64,000 bases of DNA from Caldilinea sp. CFX5 (GCA_021405325.1 QWII01000012.1:62001-126000), one strand, 5' to 3'. Positions 54,701 to 63,225 are shown, counted from the first letter of the stretch. The notes: generated by a model not told the origin, from the letters alone. Made by a program: numbers and translations.

Positions 54701-54858
54701 AATAAGCTACCAACGAGCGCGCGGAAGTACCGCTTTTGACAGCGATGCTGGGGTACTGCCTGCCCGGCGCGTGCGAATAAGCGGGTGAAGCGCTTGATCT
54801 GGTTCAGATAACGTTGTGCTGTTGTTTTCATCTTATTGCTCAAACAAAGGCTCTTCAT
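51763..54858 (-). CDS. ABC exporter fused to acidic and Thr/Pro-rich ectodomain
   Basis: One continuous 1,031-residue frame. Residues 1-45 are basic and 46-68 form a signal/anchor helix. Residues 90-170 are Asp/Gly/Ser/Asn-rich (units like DHDDSGDDGSGDD), 175-335 are a Thr/Pro stalk with repeats such as PTNTPAPPTNT, and 351-376 form a second membrane segment. A full ABC exporter half follows: transmembrane domain about 400-715, Walker A GASGAGKS (783-790), Q-loop VLQEPFL, signature LSGGQ (887-891), Walker B ILDEPTSALD and H-loop His943. ABC half-exporters are normally about 580-620 residues, so the 390-residue N-terminal part is extra. Start ATG 54858 or 54831. The substrate is unknown. Confidence 0.85.
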   Translation of the reverse strand: MKSLCLSNKMKTTAQRYLNQIKRFTRLFARAGQAVPQHRCQKRYFRALVGSLLCLFLWVIMAPMVMAKSKEAEAPVSRIFGHSTGFNERGNDADGDDAGGGDSDDDDADDDNSGHGDADHDDDDSDNDNSGHGNSDHDDSGDDGSGDDNSGSGNSGSGSDNSGSGSDDHKQEDTAESAPTQVQVPPTDTPAPPANTPVAPTSTSVRPTNTPAPLISTPVAPTNTPAPPTNTLAPLTNTAVPLTSTTVAPTSTSVRPTHTSAPATNTPVLPTNTPTQALLTATIVSPSTTTVPLLNSLVVSPTDPLPALADVTPVLAAALTHTAISVPSPIATGQPLWGSASLGEQLGKQGVIPSTVAFALGGAAGGIGLTLWALWVRKKVRQYQERRAAQAHKVQPQLGGRLRAVVWQHLCQIKGSLALAALGVIGTTLTDLASPWPLKLIFDYVLLQKELPAMLAMLERWFAGNAFWLLTTLVGLSGLNALAANGFAFLESYFTSRIGFQLVTTLRRELFIHLQRLSLSFHAHSQRGELLNKVSSDTQALREAFAEAGINLVTNTLTILGMCVVMLLVNWRLSLIPLLSVPTLFLVYYGMQHKLKETARTQRKTEGQLAAHLSENLAIMPLVQAFGRESQEVRRFDDANSQNFDEGVHLARLNAGMSRTINLISTVGLLGVIFYGAWLALHNQMTPGDVLLFVTYVKGLYKPIRDAVKLTSKVTKASVSAQRIDEILSLHPEITDKPNAIVAHHLRGEIVFSQVTFGYQAERPTIRDVSFTIAPGQRVALVGASGAGKSTITNLLLRLYEVQGGAITIDGVDLRDYARHALRRQIGLVLQEPFLMSGTLRENIAYGKLNATPAEIETAARQAHIHDFIMTLPKRYDTVIGELGNTLSGGQRQRIAIARALIKQPALLILDEPTSALDAASKAQVQETIDRLQRGRTVLCITHQFSTVENFDKIIVMDAGQVVEQGSHQELMARNGVYARLHALQHATSLTPETSAQSQVNPEPLHNGVTPEQRTAPKGARPSTGLALQPA

Positions 54859-55037
54859 GGTCAGTCAACATCTGTCCTAGGTATAGGTGCTTTTATCGGC
54901 AGGGAAAATACATAAAAAGCAAAATTGGGTATAAGATCGATCGCAGAGAGCAAACAGCTTCTTAGAGTAGTGCGCGCTGCACCGCGCTTAAATACATGGA
55001 TGCCGGTTCATGATTCTTCATTTTTACGGTTTTGATT

Positions 55038-55066
55038 TTGACAGCCGCCGTTTGTTGTGGTAGAGT
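55038..55066 (+). promoter_or_regulatory. Promoter of the LacI-family gene
   Basis: TTGACA (55038-55043), a 17-base spacer and TAGAGT (55061-55066) make a good housekeeping promoter. Transcription would start at about 55073, a few bases before the operator-like palindrome at 55078. Confidence 0.65.
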
Positions 55067-55077
55067 GCTGCGCATTC

Positions 55078-55093
55078 ATGCACACGTGTGCAT
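55078..55093. promoter_or_regulatory. Perfect 16-bp palindrome, probable LacI autoregulatory operator
   Basis: ATGCACACGTGTGCAT is a perfect palindrome placed just downstream of the predicted transcription start and overlapping the GTG at 55088. A repressor bound here would block its own gene. The overlap also suggests that the protein really starts further downstream. Confidence 0.65.
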
Positions 55094-55120
55094 AAGCCGT
55101 TTACCAGTGAAGCCCAAACC

Positions 55121-56143
55121 TTGATTACAATCAAAGACATTGCCAAAGTTGCCGGTGTTTCGCATACAACGGTCTCGCGCGCCTTGCGGGGCGATCCGCG
55201 CATTACCAACGATACCACCGAACGGATTTTACAGTTAGCTGATGAACTGGGCTATATCCCAAACTCGATTGCCCAGAGTTTGAACGCCCAGCGCACCTAT
55301 ACCATCGGCATGTTGGTCACCTCCGTGGCCGACCCGGTGGTGATGGATTTTGTGGAAGGGGCCGAGGAGGTTGCCCAGGAGCGGGGCTATTGTATCTTTC
55401 TTAGCACCTCGCGCAATGACCCGGTGCGTGAATTGCATGTCGTCGAAATGTTCCAACGCCGTCGCGTCGATGGGGTGATCGTCGTCGCTTCGCGCAGTGG
55501 CGACCAATACCAGTTGGCCCTGGACCGCATCCAGGTGCCGCTAGTGTTGCTCGACAGTGAAGAGGTGCATGATAGCCATCCGGCGGTCAATGTTGATAAT
55601 GTCGGCGGGGCGGCCGCGGCGGTGGCGCATCTCTTGCAACTGGGCCACCGGCGGATTGGCTATATCGGCGCCACCGATCGCCGTCTGACCAATCGCAAGC
55701 GATTGGCTGGATATACGACAACGTTGCAAGCCGCGGGCATTCAAGTCGACCCCACTTGGGTGATCAACCCCGCCGCCGCCGATGATATTCAGCGTGGGCG
55801 GCGGGGGTTGGACCATTGTTTGGCCGCCGGTGTGACAGCGATCTTTTGCTATAACGACCAGATCGCCATCAGCGTCCTGAACAGTTGCTATCATAAGGGC
55901 ATTGCCGTCCCCCAACAACTGAGTATTGTCGGCTTTGATGATATTCGGCCTGCCAGTTATGTCAATCCGCCGCTGACCACAGTGCGGCAGCCCTTACAGC
56001 AAATGGGGCGCACGGGCATGGCAATGGTGCTGGCGTTGATCGACAAAACTCCCGTACAGAACAAAATGTTGGATTGCACCTTAGTGGTGCGCGCTTCGAC
56101 CGGCGTTGCGCCCGGTGGACCTAACCAATCCCTGCATGCATGA
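55121..56143 (+). CDS. LacI-family transcriptional regulator
   Basis: From TTG 55121 the protein has 340 residues and begins with ITIKDIAKVAGVSHTTVSRAL right after the start, as LacI proteins do. A GTG at 55088 would add 11 residues but lies in the operator palindrome. The hinge helix is IPNSIAQSLNAQRT. The periplasmic-binding-protein-like effector domain has IGMLVTSVADPVVMDFVEGAEE and ends with LSIVGFDDIRPASYVNPPLTTV. It should repress sugar genes in the absence of an inducer. It is divergent from the ABC exporter fusion gene. Confidence 0.9.
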   Translation: MITIKDIAKVAGVSHTTVSRALRGDPRITNDTTERILQLADELGYIPNSIAQSLNAQRTYTIGMLVTSVADPVVMDFVEGAEEVAQERGYCIFLSTSRNDPVRELHVVEMFQRRRVDGVIVVASRSGDQYQLALDRIQVPLVLLDSEEVHDSHPAVNVDNVGGAAAAVAHLLQLGHRRIGYIGATDRRLTNRKRLAGYTTTLQAAGIQVDPTWVINPAAADDIQRGRRGLDHCLAAGVTAIFCYNDQIAISVLNSCYHKGIAVPQQLSIVGFDDIRPASYVNPPLTTVRQPLQQMGRTGMAMVLALIDKTPVQNKMLDCTLVVRASTGVAPGGPNQSLHA

Positions 56144-56157
56144 GGAACCTGTTCTGT

Positions 56158-56378
56158 AAATAACTGGGATTTCACCGATTACGCCGATTAACGAATAGAA
56201 AAATCTGTGAAATCTGCGCAATCTTTGATCAAAAGCTGATTTTGACGCTGATGGGTGTAGCCTATTCATGACGGCTGCTGGGAAAATAGAACCCCGCACG
56301 TCAGTAAGGGGCCGACCCGCTAACGCTAGGCGGTTCTGTTTTCATCCTTTGTGGCGCCGCCAAGGCATGTGACCTGTA
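56158..56378. repeat. Dispersed intergenic repeat, copy B, with about 110-bp internal insertion
   Basis: It begins like copy A (30783) with GGGATTTCACCGATT..GATT and AATAGAAAAATC, and ends with TTTTCATCCTTTGTGG and CATGTGACCTGT. Between the two conserved halves lies an extra segment of about 110 bases. That segment ends in a hairpin-like pair (GAAAATAGAACC near 56281, GGTTCTGTTTTC near 56332). The 290-base gap otherwise contains no gene. Confidence 0.72.
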
Positions 56379-56433
56379 TAAAAATTGGCATGGTTAATGG
56401 TTAGAGGATTTCAAAGTATAAGGAGACGACAAC

Positions 56434-57582
56434 ATGACTTATGAACCGCTGGAAAAAGTCCGCAAAGAATTGAAAGTGCGCTGGGTGCGCCCGCGGATTG
56501 ACGCGGACAAGTTGCAAGCGCTAAGTCAGCGCAGTGACCTCCAGGGCTGGTTTCAGGCCGGCGGCCATCTGGCGATTTGGCTGGTGACAGGCGCCCTTGT
56601 CTACTATTTCTGGACGCAGGAAAATTGGTCAGCTTTCCTGGTGGCCCTCTTCTGTCACGGCGCCGTCGCCAGCTTTTTTGTCGGCGTGGCGCCGCACGAG
56701 TTGGGGCACGCTACCGTTTTCCGCACCAAAATGCTCAATCAAATTTTCCTCTATATCTATAGCGCCCTCTCCTGGTGGGATCTCTTCGACTATGCGGCCA
56801 GCCACACCTATCACCATCGCTACACGCTGCACCCGAAAGGTGATCGCGAAAATCTACTGCCGCTTTCTCCGCTGGTGGGGCCGTTCTTTTTAGTGCAATT
56901 GCTCACGATTAACCTGATGACACAGCCGGGGCGCACCTTTGGCAAAGGCGGGCTGCTTTCCACCATTTATATTACAGTGTTGAATGCCCAGGGCCGTGTC
57001 GGTTCGCTGGAGATTCCCAGCCAGGAGTGGCAGCAAGCTCTGCATGAGGATCAGCCGGAACTGCACAAGAGCGCGATCTGGTGGGCGCGTTTTCTCTTGG
57101 TCTTCCACGGCCTTATCGTCCTCGCTTCGCTCTTGAGCGGCTATTGGGTCTTCGCCTTGATCATCACCGGTTCTCCCTTCATCGCCAACTGGGGCGCCTA
57201 TGCCCTTGGCATGACCCAACATTGCGGGCTGAAAGAGAATGACGCGGACTTCCGCAAATGCGTCCGCACCGTGACGGTGAATCCGTTGGCTGAGTTTCTC
57301 TACTGGCGCATGAACTGGCATACCGAGCATCATATGTTTGCCGGCGTGCCCTGCTATAACCTGAAGCCGCTCTACTACGCCGTCGCCGACCAGATGCCCA
57401 AACCACGCACGCTGGCCGCCGCCTGGCGCGAGATGCGCGACACCTGGCATCGCCAACAAAGCGACCCGGCTTATTTCTTTGACACGCCGGTGCCGCCCAT
57501 CGCCACCGTCAGCAAGGGCCGCCCGGTTGATAGCGCCCTGGAAAGTTCGATTGGTGATTTGGCGCCTAAAGGGTTGCGGTAA
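56434..57582 (+). CDS. Fatty-acid desaturase-family membrane protein
   Basis: This 382-residue protein has the three His boxes of the membrane di-iron desaturase family: HELGH (88-92), HTYHH (124-128) and HTEHH (296-300), with an extra His in TQHCGLKEND. Four hydrophobic segments lie between them. AAGGAGACGACAAC precedes the ATG. It could desaturate or hydroxylate a lipid or carotenoid-like substrate. It lies alone between the LacI gene and the IolG-type genes, so a direct lipid context is lacking. Confidence 0.88.
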   Translation: MTYEPLEKVRKELKVRWVRPRIDADKLQALSQRSDLQGWFQAGGHLAIWLVTGALVYYFWTQENWSAFLVALFCHGAVASFFVGVAPHELGHATVFRTKMLNQIFLYIYSALSWWDLFDYAASHTYHHRYTLHPKGDRENLLPLSPLVGPFFLVQLLTINLMTQPGRTFGKGGLLSTIYITVLNAQGRVGSLEIPSQEWQQALHEDQPELHKSAIWWARFLLVFHGLIVLASLLSGYWVFALIITGSPFIANWGAYALGMTQHCGLKENDADFRKCVRTVTVNPLAEFLYWRMNWHTEHHMFAGVPCYNLKPLYYAVADQMPKPRTLAAAWREMRDTWHRQQSDPAYFFDTPVPPIATVSKGRPVDSALESSIGDLAPKGLR

Positions 57583-57705
57583 AACCAGAAAATGAAATTC
57601 CTTGACTTTTGTTCGCTTTCCCCAAGAACAAGTAAATGAGTTACAATGCTGTTGTCTGGTCAAAGTCACAAAACGAAGCACGAAGCATGTCAAGCAAGGT
57701 TGCCC

Positions 57706-58722
57706 ATGAGTAATAAAATCATTAATGTCGGCGTTATCGGTACAGGGGGTATGGGTGGGCGCCATGTACGGAATTTAACGAATGAAGTGGCGGGGGCGCA
57801 GGTGGTTGCGCTCATGGATGTCGATCAGGCGCGGATGCAAGGGGTGGCGACGGCGGCTGGCGCTACCCATCTTTTCACCGACGCCCATGCGCTGATCAAC
57901 CACCCGGAAGTCGAAGCGGTGCTGATTGCGGCGCCGGATCGCTTTCATGCCAGCCTCGCTCACGCCTGCATTGCGGCGGGGAAGCCGGTCTTTTGTGAGA
58001 AACCGCTAGCCACCAGCGCCGCCGAAGCCTATCAGGTCATTGAAGCGGAGGTAGCCGGTGGACGACGGCTGGTACAACTCGGCTTTATGCGCGAATATGA
58101 CCCGGCCCATGTTAAGGTCAAACAAGCGATCGAGAGCGGTAAGTTGGGCAAGGCGCTGGCCTTTCATGGCCTCCACATCAACCAATCTTCAGAACAACCA
58201 AGCGTGGCCGAGGTGATCACCAACTCGGCGATTCACGACATCCATTCGGCGCGTTGGTTTATGGGCGATGAGATTGAACGGGTCTACACCAGTTACATCC
58301 CCTATCGACCCGACCTGCCGGATACCGCCCGGCTCGTCTTGATCCAACTGCACTTCCGCCGGGGCGGCCTCGGCCAGATCGAATGCAATGTGGAAGCCGG
58401 TTATGGCTATGAAGTCGATGTCAAACTGACCGGCGAAAGCGGCGCGGTCCAAACCAACTCCCGCCAAAGCGCCTTTGTCTCCCAGGCTAACCAGCGAGGG
58501 CAATGGATCGAGGAAGATTGGCTGCAACGCTTTGACACCGCCTACATTATCGAAGCCCGCGCTTGGGTCAACGCGCTGCACCAGGGTCAGGCCACCGGCC
58601 CGTCCGCCTGGGATGGCTACACGGCGATGATCGTCGCCGACGCCTGTATCGAATCGGCCAGGAGCGGGCAGGCGGTAGCGGTGACGATTCCAGCGCCGCC
58701 GGCAATCTATGGCAAGCATTAA
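57706..58722 (+). CDS. Gfo/Idh/MocA oxidoreductase, inositol-dehydrogenase-like
   Basis: This 338-residue protein starts at [21 protein letters not shown]; the frame upstream to 57646 lacks conserved sequence. It has [15 protein letters not shown] with the EKP Lys and [19 protein letters not shown], where His is the probable catalytic base. It resembles myo-inositol or scyllo-inositol 2-dehydrogenases. A second IolG-like gene follows 36 bases later, and both precede a hydroxypyruvate-isomerase-like gene, so a polyol catabolic operon is likely. Confidence 0.9.
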   Translation: MSNKIINVGVIGTGGMGGRHVRNLTNEVAGAQVVALMDVDQARMQGVATAAGATHLFTDAHALINHPEVEAVLIAAPDRFHASLAHACIAAGKPVFCEKPLATSAAEAYQVIEAEVAGGRRLVQLGFMREYDPAHVKVKQAIESGKLGKALAFHGLHINQSSEQPSVAEVITNSAIHDIHSARWFMGDEIERVYTSYIPYRPDLPDTARLVLIQLHFRRGGLGQIECNVEAGYGYEVDVKLTGESGAVQTNSRQSAFVSQANQRGQWIEEDWLQRFDTAYIIEARAWVNALHQGQATGPSAWDGYTAMIVADACIESARSGQAVAVTIPAPPAIYGKH

Positions 58723-58758
58723 ACAGCTCACCAACCACAAACAGCGTAAAGGATATTT

Positions 58759-59775
58759 ATGTCAAAGTTATTGCAAATCGGCTTGATCGGTGCGGGGCGG
58801 ATTGCCCAGGCCCATGCCGCCACCGTGGCCTACCGCATTAGCAATGCCCAACTGGCCATCGTGACTGACCCCATTGCCAGCGCCGCCACCAATATCGCCG
58901 CCAAGTTTCGCATTCCCACCATCGCCCCCAACTATCAGGCGATCCTGGCCGATCCCCAGATTGACGCCGTTTTCATCTGCACGCCCACCGACACTCACGC
59001 CGAAATCATGAAAGCGGCAGCGCGGGCCGGCAAGCAGATCTTCTGCGAAAAACCGATCGCGCTCACCCTGGCCGCCACCGATGACGCCCTGGCGGTGGTC
59101 GAGCAGTGTGGCGTCAAGTTGCAACTGGGCTTCAACCGTCGTTTTGATGCCAACTACGCCCGTGTGCGCAAAGCGATTGCCGGCGGCGAGATCGGCAACC
59201 CGCAAATTCTGCACATCATCAGCCGCGACCCGGCCCCGCCGCCGATCAGCTATGTCAAAAGCTCCGGCGGCATCTTTCTCGACATGACCATTCACGATTG
59301 GGATATGGCGCGCTTCCTCAGCGGCAGTGAGATCACCGAGGTCTATGTCCAAGGCGGCGTCACCGTCGATCCGGCCATCGGCGAAGCCGGCGACATCGAC
59401 ACCCATGTCACCCTCATGCGCTTTGCCAACGGCATGATCGGCACGATTGACAACTGCCGGCAGGCGGTTTATGGTTATGATCAACGGGTCGAGGTGTTGG
59501 GGACAAAGGGCGCAATCCAGACTGAAAACAACTACCCCAACACCAGTGTCGTTAGCGGGGCCGACGCCATTCGGCGCGACCTGCCGCTCAACTTCTTCCT
59601 GGAACGGTACACCGATTCCTATGCCGCCGAAGTCGCTGCCTTTGTCGATGCCGTGGTCAATGACAAGCCGACGCCGGTCACCGGCCACGATGGTCGCATG
59701 GCGCTGCTGGTGGGTCTGGCTGCGCTAAAGAGCTATCAAGAAGGTCGCCCGGTCAAGGTGGCGGAACTCGGGTAG
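58759..59775 (+). CDS. iolG: Inositol 2-dehydrogenase-like oxidoreductase
   Basis: This 338-residue protein begins MSKLLQIGLIGAGRIAQAHA. It contains QIFCEKPIALTLA, then SRDPAPPPISYVKSSGGIFL and DMTIHDWDMARFL, the IolG signature with catalytic Asp and His. It is followed by GTIDNCRQAVYGYDQRVEV. These segments are nearly diagnostic for inositol 2-dehydrogenase, which oxidises myo-inositol to scyllo-inosose with NAD. The true substrate may be a related polyol. Confidence 0.88.
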   Translation: MSKLLQIGLIGAGRIAQAHAATVAYRISNAQLAIVTDPIASAATNIAAKFRIPTIAPNYQAILADPQIDAVFICTPTDTHAEIMKAAARAGKQIFCEKPIALTLAATDDALAVVEQCGVKLQLGFNRRFDANYARVRKAIAGGEIGNPQILHIISRDPAPPPISYVKSSGGIFLDMTIHDWDMARFLSGSEITEVYVQGGVTVDPAIGEAGDIDTHVTLMRFANGMIGTIDNCRQAVYGYDQRVEVLGTKGAIQTENNYPNTSVVSGADAIRRDLPLNFFLERYTDSYAAEVAAFVDAVVNDKPTPVTGHDGRMALLVGLAALKSYQEGRPVKVAELG

Positions 59776-59867
59776 AGCGTCTCTACCTGATTGACAGCAG
59801 TAACGGTTCGTATTAGAATTAACATGTAATATGAGACTATCATCAAACAGGTAATGGCAAGACAATT

Positions 59868-60071
59868 ATGCAGGTCGTTACGCTTTCGGCAAAGTTTCAA
59901 GTGGTCATTCCGCATAAAGTGCGACAAACGTTTGACCTACAGCCTGGTCAAAAATTGCAAGTCGTTGCGTATAATCATCGCATCGAATTAATTCCTATCA
60001 GGGCCATGTCAGAAGCGCGCAGCTTTTTAGTCGGGATAGACACAACCATTCAGCGAGAGCCTGACCGCTGA
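59868..60071 (+). CDS. AbrB/SpoVT/MazE-type DNA-binding protein, possible orphan antitoxin
   Basis: This 67-residue protein begins MQVVTLSAKFQVVIPHKVRQ and contains FDLQPGQKLQVV, the swapped-hairpin AbrB domain. Such proteins usually pair with a PIN-domain toxin gene immediately downstream, but here the next gene, 50 bases later, is a sugar isomerase. It is therefore an orphan antitoxin or a local regulator of the polyol cluster. Confidence 0.82.
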   Translation: MQVVTLSAKFQVVIPHKVRQTFDLQPGQKLQVVAYNHRIELIPIRAMSEARSFLVGIDTTIQREPDR

Positions 60072-60120
60072 TGTACCATACATCCAAAAAACCTAACAAC
60101 TTACACTGTAGAGAAACCCT

Positions 60121-60900
60121 ATGCGAATTAAACAATCGATTTGCTATCCGCTCTTCATGCCGCCGGGTATGGCACTGGACGATTTGATGAAATATACCGC
60201 CGAAGTTGGCTATGCCGCGGTGGAGCTTTGGGGGCGGGATGAGAAATTTGAAGAGGTTATGGCGATGGCCAAGCGCCACAAACTCGCCGTCGCCAGCATG
60301 AGTGGTCACTTGTCGCTGCCCGATGGCTTGAACAAGCGCAGCAACCACGACCGCATTGAGGATGAGTTGAAAACATCGATTGACATTGCTGTGCGCCACG
60401 GCATTCCTGGTCTCATCTGCTTTAGCGGCAACCGCCAGCCCCACCAGAGCGAGATCGAGGCCATCGAAGCGGTGGCCGACGGACTACGACGGGTCGCGCC
60501 CTATGCCGAGAAGCAGGGCATCAACCTCAACCTGGAACTGCTCAACTCCAAGATCGATCACCCCGGCTATCAGTGCGACCATACAGCGTGGGGCGTGGCG
60601 GTCTGTGAGCGGGTCAACAGTCCACGGGTCAAGCTGCTCTATGACATCTACCACATGCAGATCATGGAAGGCGATGTGATCCGCACTATCCGCCAGAACA
60701 TCAAATGGATCGGCCACTTCCACACCGCCGGCAACCCCGACCGTCGCGACCTGGATGACGCCCAGGAACTCAACTACACCGGCATCTGTCGCGCCATCGC
60801 CGCCACCAACTATGATCTCTATGTTGGCCACGAATTCCGGCCCAAAGGCGACCCGATGGCGGCGCTGAAGACGACTTTCGCGATTTGTGATCAGGGTTGA
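60121..60900 (+). CDS. Hydroxypyruvate isomerase-like TIM-barrel protein
   Basis: This 259-residue protein begins MRIKQSICYPLFMPPGMALD and has metal-ligand segments INLNLELLNSK, VKLLYDIYHMQIMEGD, IGHFHTAGNPDR and YVGHEFRPKGDP, in the order of hydroxypyruvate isomerase/OtnI-type enzymes. It could interconvert hydroxypyruvate and tartronate semialdehyde or a related keto-sugar. It follows two IolG-type dehydrogenases and probably belongs to the same pathway. A hairpin terminator follows. Confidence 0.85.
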   Translation: MRIKQSICYPLFMPPGMALDDLMKYTAEVGYAAVELWGRDEKFEEVMAMAKRHKLAVASMSGHLSLPDGLNKRSNHDRIEDELKTSIDIAVRHGIPGLICFSGNRQPHQSEIEAIEAVADGLRRVAPYAEKQGINLNLELLNSKIDHPGYQCDHTAWGVAVCERVNSPRVKLLYDIYHMQIMEGDVIRTIRQNIKWIGHFHTAGNPDRRDLDDAQELNYTGICRAIAATNYDLYVGHEFRPKGDPMAALKTTFAICDQG

Positions 60901-60904
60901 TCAT

Positions 60905-60939
60905 TCATCAATGGCAGGGTATACGCCTGCTATTGATGA
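60905..60939. terminator. Hairpin between convergent genes
   Basis: TCATCAATGGCAGG at 60905 pairs with CCTGCTATTGATGA ending at 60939 (one G-T pair) around a 7-base loop. It lies directly after the isomerase stop and before the end of the convergent DUF262 gene. Confidence 0.7.
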
Positions 60940-60981
60940 GCAAGAAATCTAAACCAGTAAATCTGCTATCACCTTGCCTTT

Positions 60982-63225
60982 TCAAGCGTGGGTCTTATAC
61001 CCCAGATCGGTGAGCCGTTTTTCGGCAGTTGCGATTTCGTCTGGTGTAAAGAGCGCCCGAAATTCGGGACGGGTAACCTGCGCTTCGACAGTCAAGTCGA
61101 GACGTCCTTTAAGGTAAAGCTCGGTAAACCCATCAGACAACTCCCGCTTAGCGAGAAGCCGCCGCGCTGCTGCCAACCCACCATGTTCCGAAATCATTTG
61201 TAGAAAGTAGGTCGCTGAGTAGTTCAGTTCGCGCTTGGCTGCTTGATAGACTGTTAACATGGTCTGGTGAAATTGCTTCTCCAACTCTGCCAGGGGAAAC
61301 GGCGGCGGGGGAGTCGGTAGGTTTATGTTGACTGGCGATTCGCTTTTACGTGTCCCGTTCTCTGTTGTCATCCTTGGCGATTCCGCCTGCCAGGCCGGCT
61401 GCACAGCTTCTACTTTTGCGACAGCGGGTGGGGCCAGAAAATCTGCTCCTTCCTGCGCCACCGGTTTGCCCATCGCCTCCTCAATCAGTGCAACTAAAGC
61501 GCGACCCCGGTGAGCGAAAAATTGGGTGAAGTTGTCGCTGTAGAGTAGATCTGGCCTAATGCCGTGGCTCACTAAAATCTGCGACAATTCTGCTCGCTGT
61601 AATTTGGCATCGGCTTCAATGCGTGCCAGATAGAGGGAGGGCGCCAAACCACCGATGATGCGATTAGTGCGGGCGGCGATGGCTGTTTTGTTGACAATAC
61701 TGTTGTAGATCTCCTCATCCACGCCGGTATCGATACACCATTTCTGGGGAAAGATATGGTGTATGTCGATTGCATCATCAAAAAAGGTTTGCATGGTAAT
61801 GGTCTCGCCTGTACGAAAGTCCCGGCAGCCGGCGCGCATGAGTAGGGCGTGGATACCCTTGTAGGCGGCGCTGTTCCGCGTGCGCAGGGAGAGAAGGCGG
61901 TTGGCATCGACATTAGCGTCTTGAATTGTCTTCGGCTCGACGTTACGATTACGCACATAATCGACCAATTCCGGCAGATCGCGCGCAAAACGGCTTTCGA
62001 CGGCGCCGCCGTACAGTTCGCCCAGAACACCACACCAATACCAGCGGGCGAGCTGACTCTGGGCGCTGGCACTCTCGGCTTCTTTGTCCAAGGTGACAAA
62101 GACCGCTGCCAGTGGTACAAGTTGTGTGCGGTAGGGCAGATCAACCGCACGGTAGATGTTCTGACTGTGAAGAAAACGAGCAGCGAGCATGAAGCCTTGC
62201 TCCACGGCGTCGGCCCATTGACAATAATCAGCCAGGGTGAGACGCAGAATATCGCGTCGTTTACAGCTAATTCCTGGTAGCCGCTCCCCAGTGATGCCTT
62301 CGGCGATGGCGCGTTGACGCCGGCTTTGTGTCACAAGCAGCGTGATGGCTTGCAAAAAGTCATCGTTCTGGAGTGAGCCAAGCGCTCGATGTTGGCTCTT
62401 CATGCGCTTTTCCCGCCCCTCCCAATCGTCGCGCAGTTGGAAATTTTCGGCAGCAAAGGTGGCGGTTAACAATTCAAAGACATTGAGCGGCACGCCACCT
62501 GTATTCACCTTTTCAAAGACAAGACAGACCGCCTCTTTTGGGGTGGATTTGTTTAACTGAATCACGGGAATATGGTATTGTTCAAAGCGCTTGATGATCT
62601 GGCGCTCGAACTCATTGAAGAGACGCATTTTCTCAGGGGCGTAGCCCCAAAATTCCTGGTAGCCGGTGCGCCAGTCAGCGGAATCAAAGACCCGATGTAC
62701 TGGGAAGAGATGATTCTGGTATTCCAACTGTGATGTTGTGACATCAAGCTCAATTTTGCGTCCAAAATCGCTCTTCACCTGCCTATCAGCAGGAATACTT
62801 AGAATGGCACTCTCCTCATCAGGGTCGCCATTGACCATCTCCGCCATATCGAAGTAGTAATAGCGTTCAATCTTCTTCTTTTGCAGGTTGGTTGTTTGGA
62901 CAGGCGTTTGTAGCATCAACGCCTGATAGAGGGAAGTAAAGCGTTGCTGCCCATCCAAAATTAGAATCTCCGGTTCCTTCGAGGGCGAAACTTGCGCACC
63001 TTCGACGGGTCGTGGTTTGAATCGCACCCCTTCGCCGCCCGTCTCTAACAACATGACAGCGCCAATGGGGAAGGAAACGGCAATACTGGCCAGCAAACTG
63101 CGGATGCGGTCGTCATCCCATACCCACCCTCGTTGAAAGTCGGGCAATTGCATCTTTCCTGTGTGAATGTTACGTAAGAGGTCTTGTAGAGGCGTCTTTG
63201 ACGTATCAAAGGTTGAACCACTCAT
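60982..63225 (-). CDS. GmrSD/DUF262-DUF1524-type protein with extra C-terminal domain
   Basis: This 747-residue protein starts at ATG 63225 behind GGAGAAG. The N-terminal DUF262 ParB-like NTPase domain has MQLPDFQRGWVWDDDR (25-40) and ILDGQQRFTSLY (89-100). The DUF1524-type HNH nuclease motif DIHHIFPQKW lies near residue 488. GmrSD enzymes are type IV restriction systems that cut modified phage DNA. A C-terminal part of about 130 residues begins after a Pro-rich linker (LPTPPPPFPL) and includes ELNYSATYFLQMISEHGG and SDGFTELYLKGRLDLTVEA, a separate domain I have seen with other defence-type proteins. It is a solitary defence-like gene. Confidence 0.85.
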   Translation of the reverse strand: MSGSTFDTSKTPLQDLLRNIHTGKMQLPDFQRGWVWDDDRIRSLLASIAVSFPIGAVMLLETGGEGVRFKPRPVEGAQVSPSKEPEILILDGQQRFTSLYQALMLQTPVQTTNLQKKKIERYYYFDMAEMVNGDPDEESAILSIPADRQVKSDFGRKIELDVTTSQLEYQNHLFPVHRVFDSADWRTGYQEFWGYAPEKMRLFNEFERQIIKRFEQYHIPVIQLNKSTPKEAVCLVFEKVNTGGVPLNVFELLTATFAAENFQLRDDWEGREKRMKSQHRALGSLQNDDFLQAITLLVTQSRRQRAIAEGITGERLPGISCKRRDILRLTLADYCQWADAVEQGFMLAARFLHSQNIYRAVDLPYRTQLVPLAAVFVTLDKEAESASAQSQLARWYWCGVLGELYGGAVESRFARDLPELVDYVRNRNVEPKTIQDANVDANRLLSLRTRNSAAYKGIHALLMRAGCRDFRTGETITMQTFFDDAIDIHHIFPQKWCIDTGVDEEIYNSIVNKTAIAARTNRIIGGLAPSLYLARIEADAKLQRAELSQILVSHGIRPDLLYSDNFTQFFAHRGRALVALIEEAMGKPVAQEGADFLAPPAVAKVEAVQPAWQAESPRMTTENGTRKSESPVNINLPTPPPPFPLAELEKQFHQTMLTVYQAAKRELNYSATYFLQMISEHGGLAAARRLLAKRELSDGFTELYLKGRLDLTVEAQVTRPEFRALFTPDEIATAEKRLTDLGYKTHA

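Noticed and set aside
51763..54858. Assembly artefact joining two genes
   Set aside because: The frame is open throughout, and the second membrane segment leads smoothly into the exporter domain; no stop or start signals suggest two genes. It still deserves read-level confirmation.
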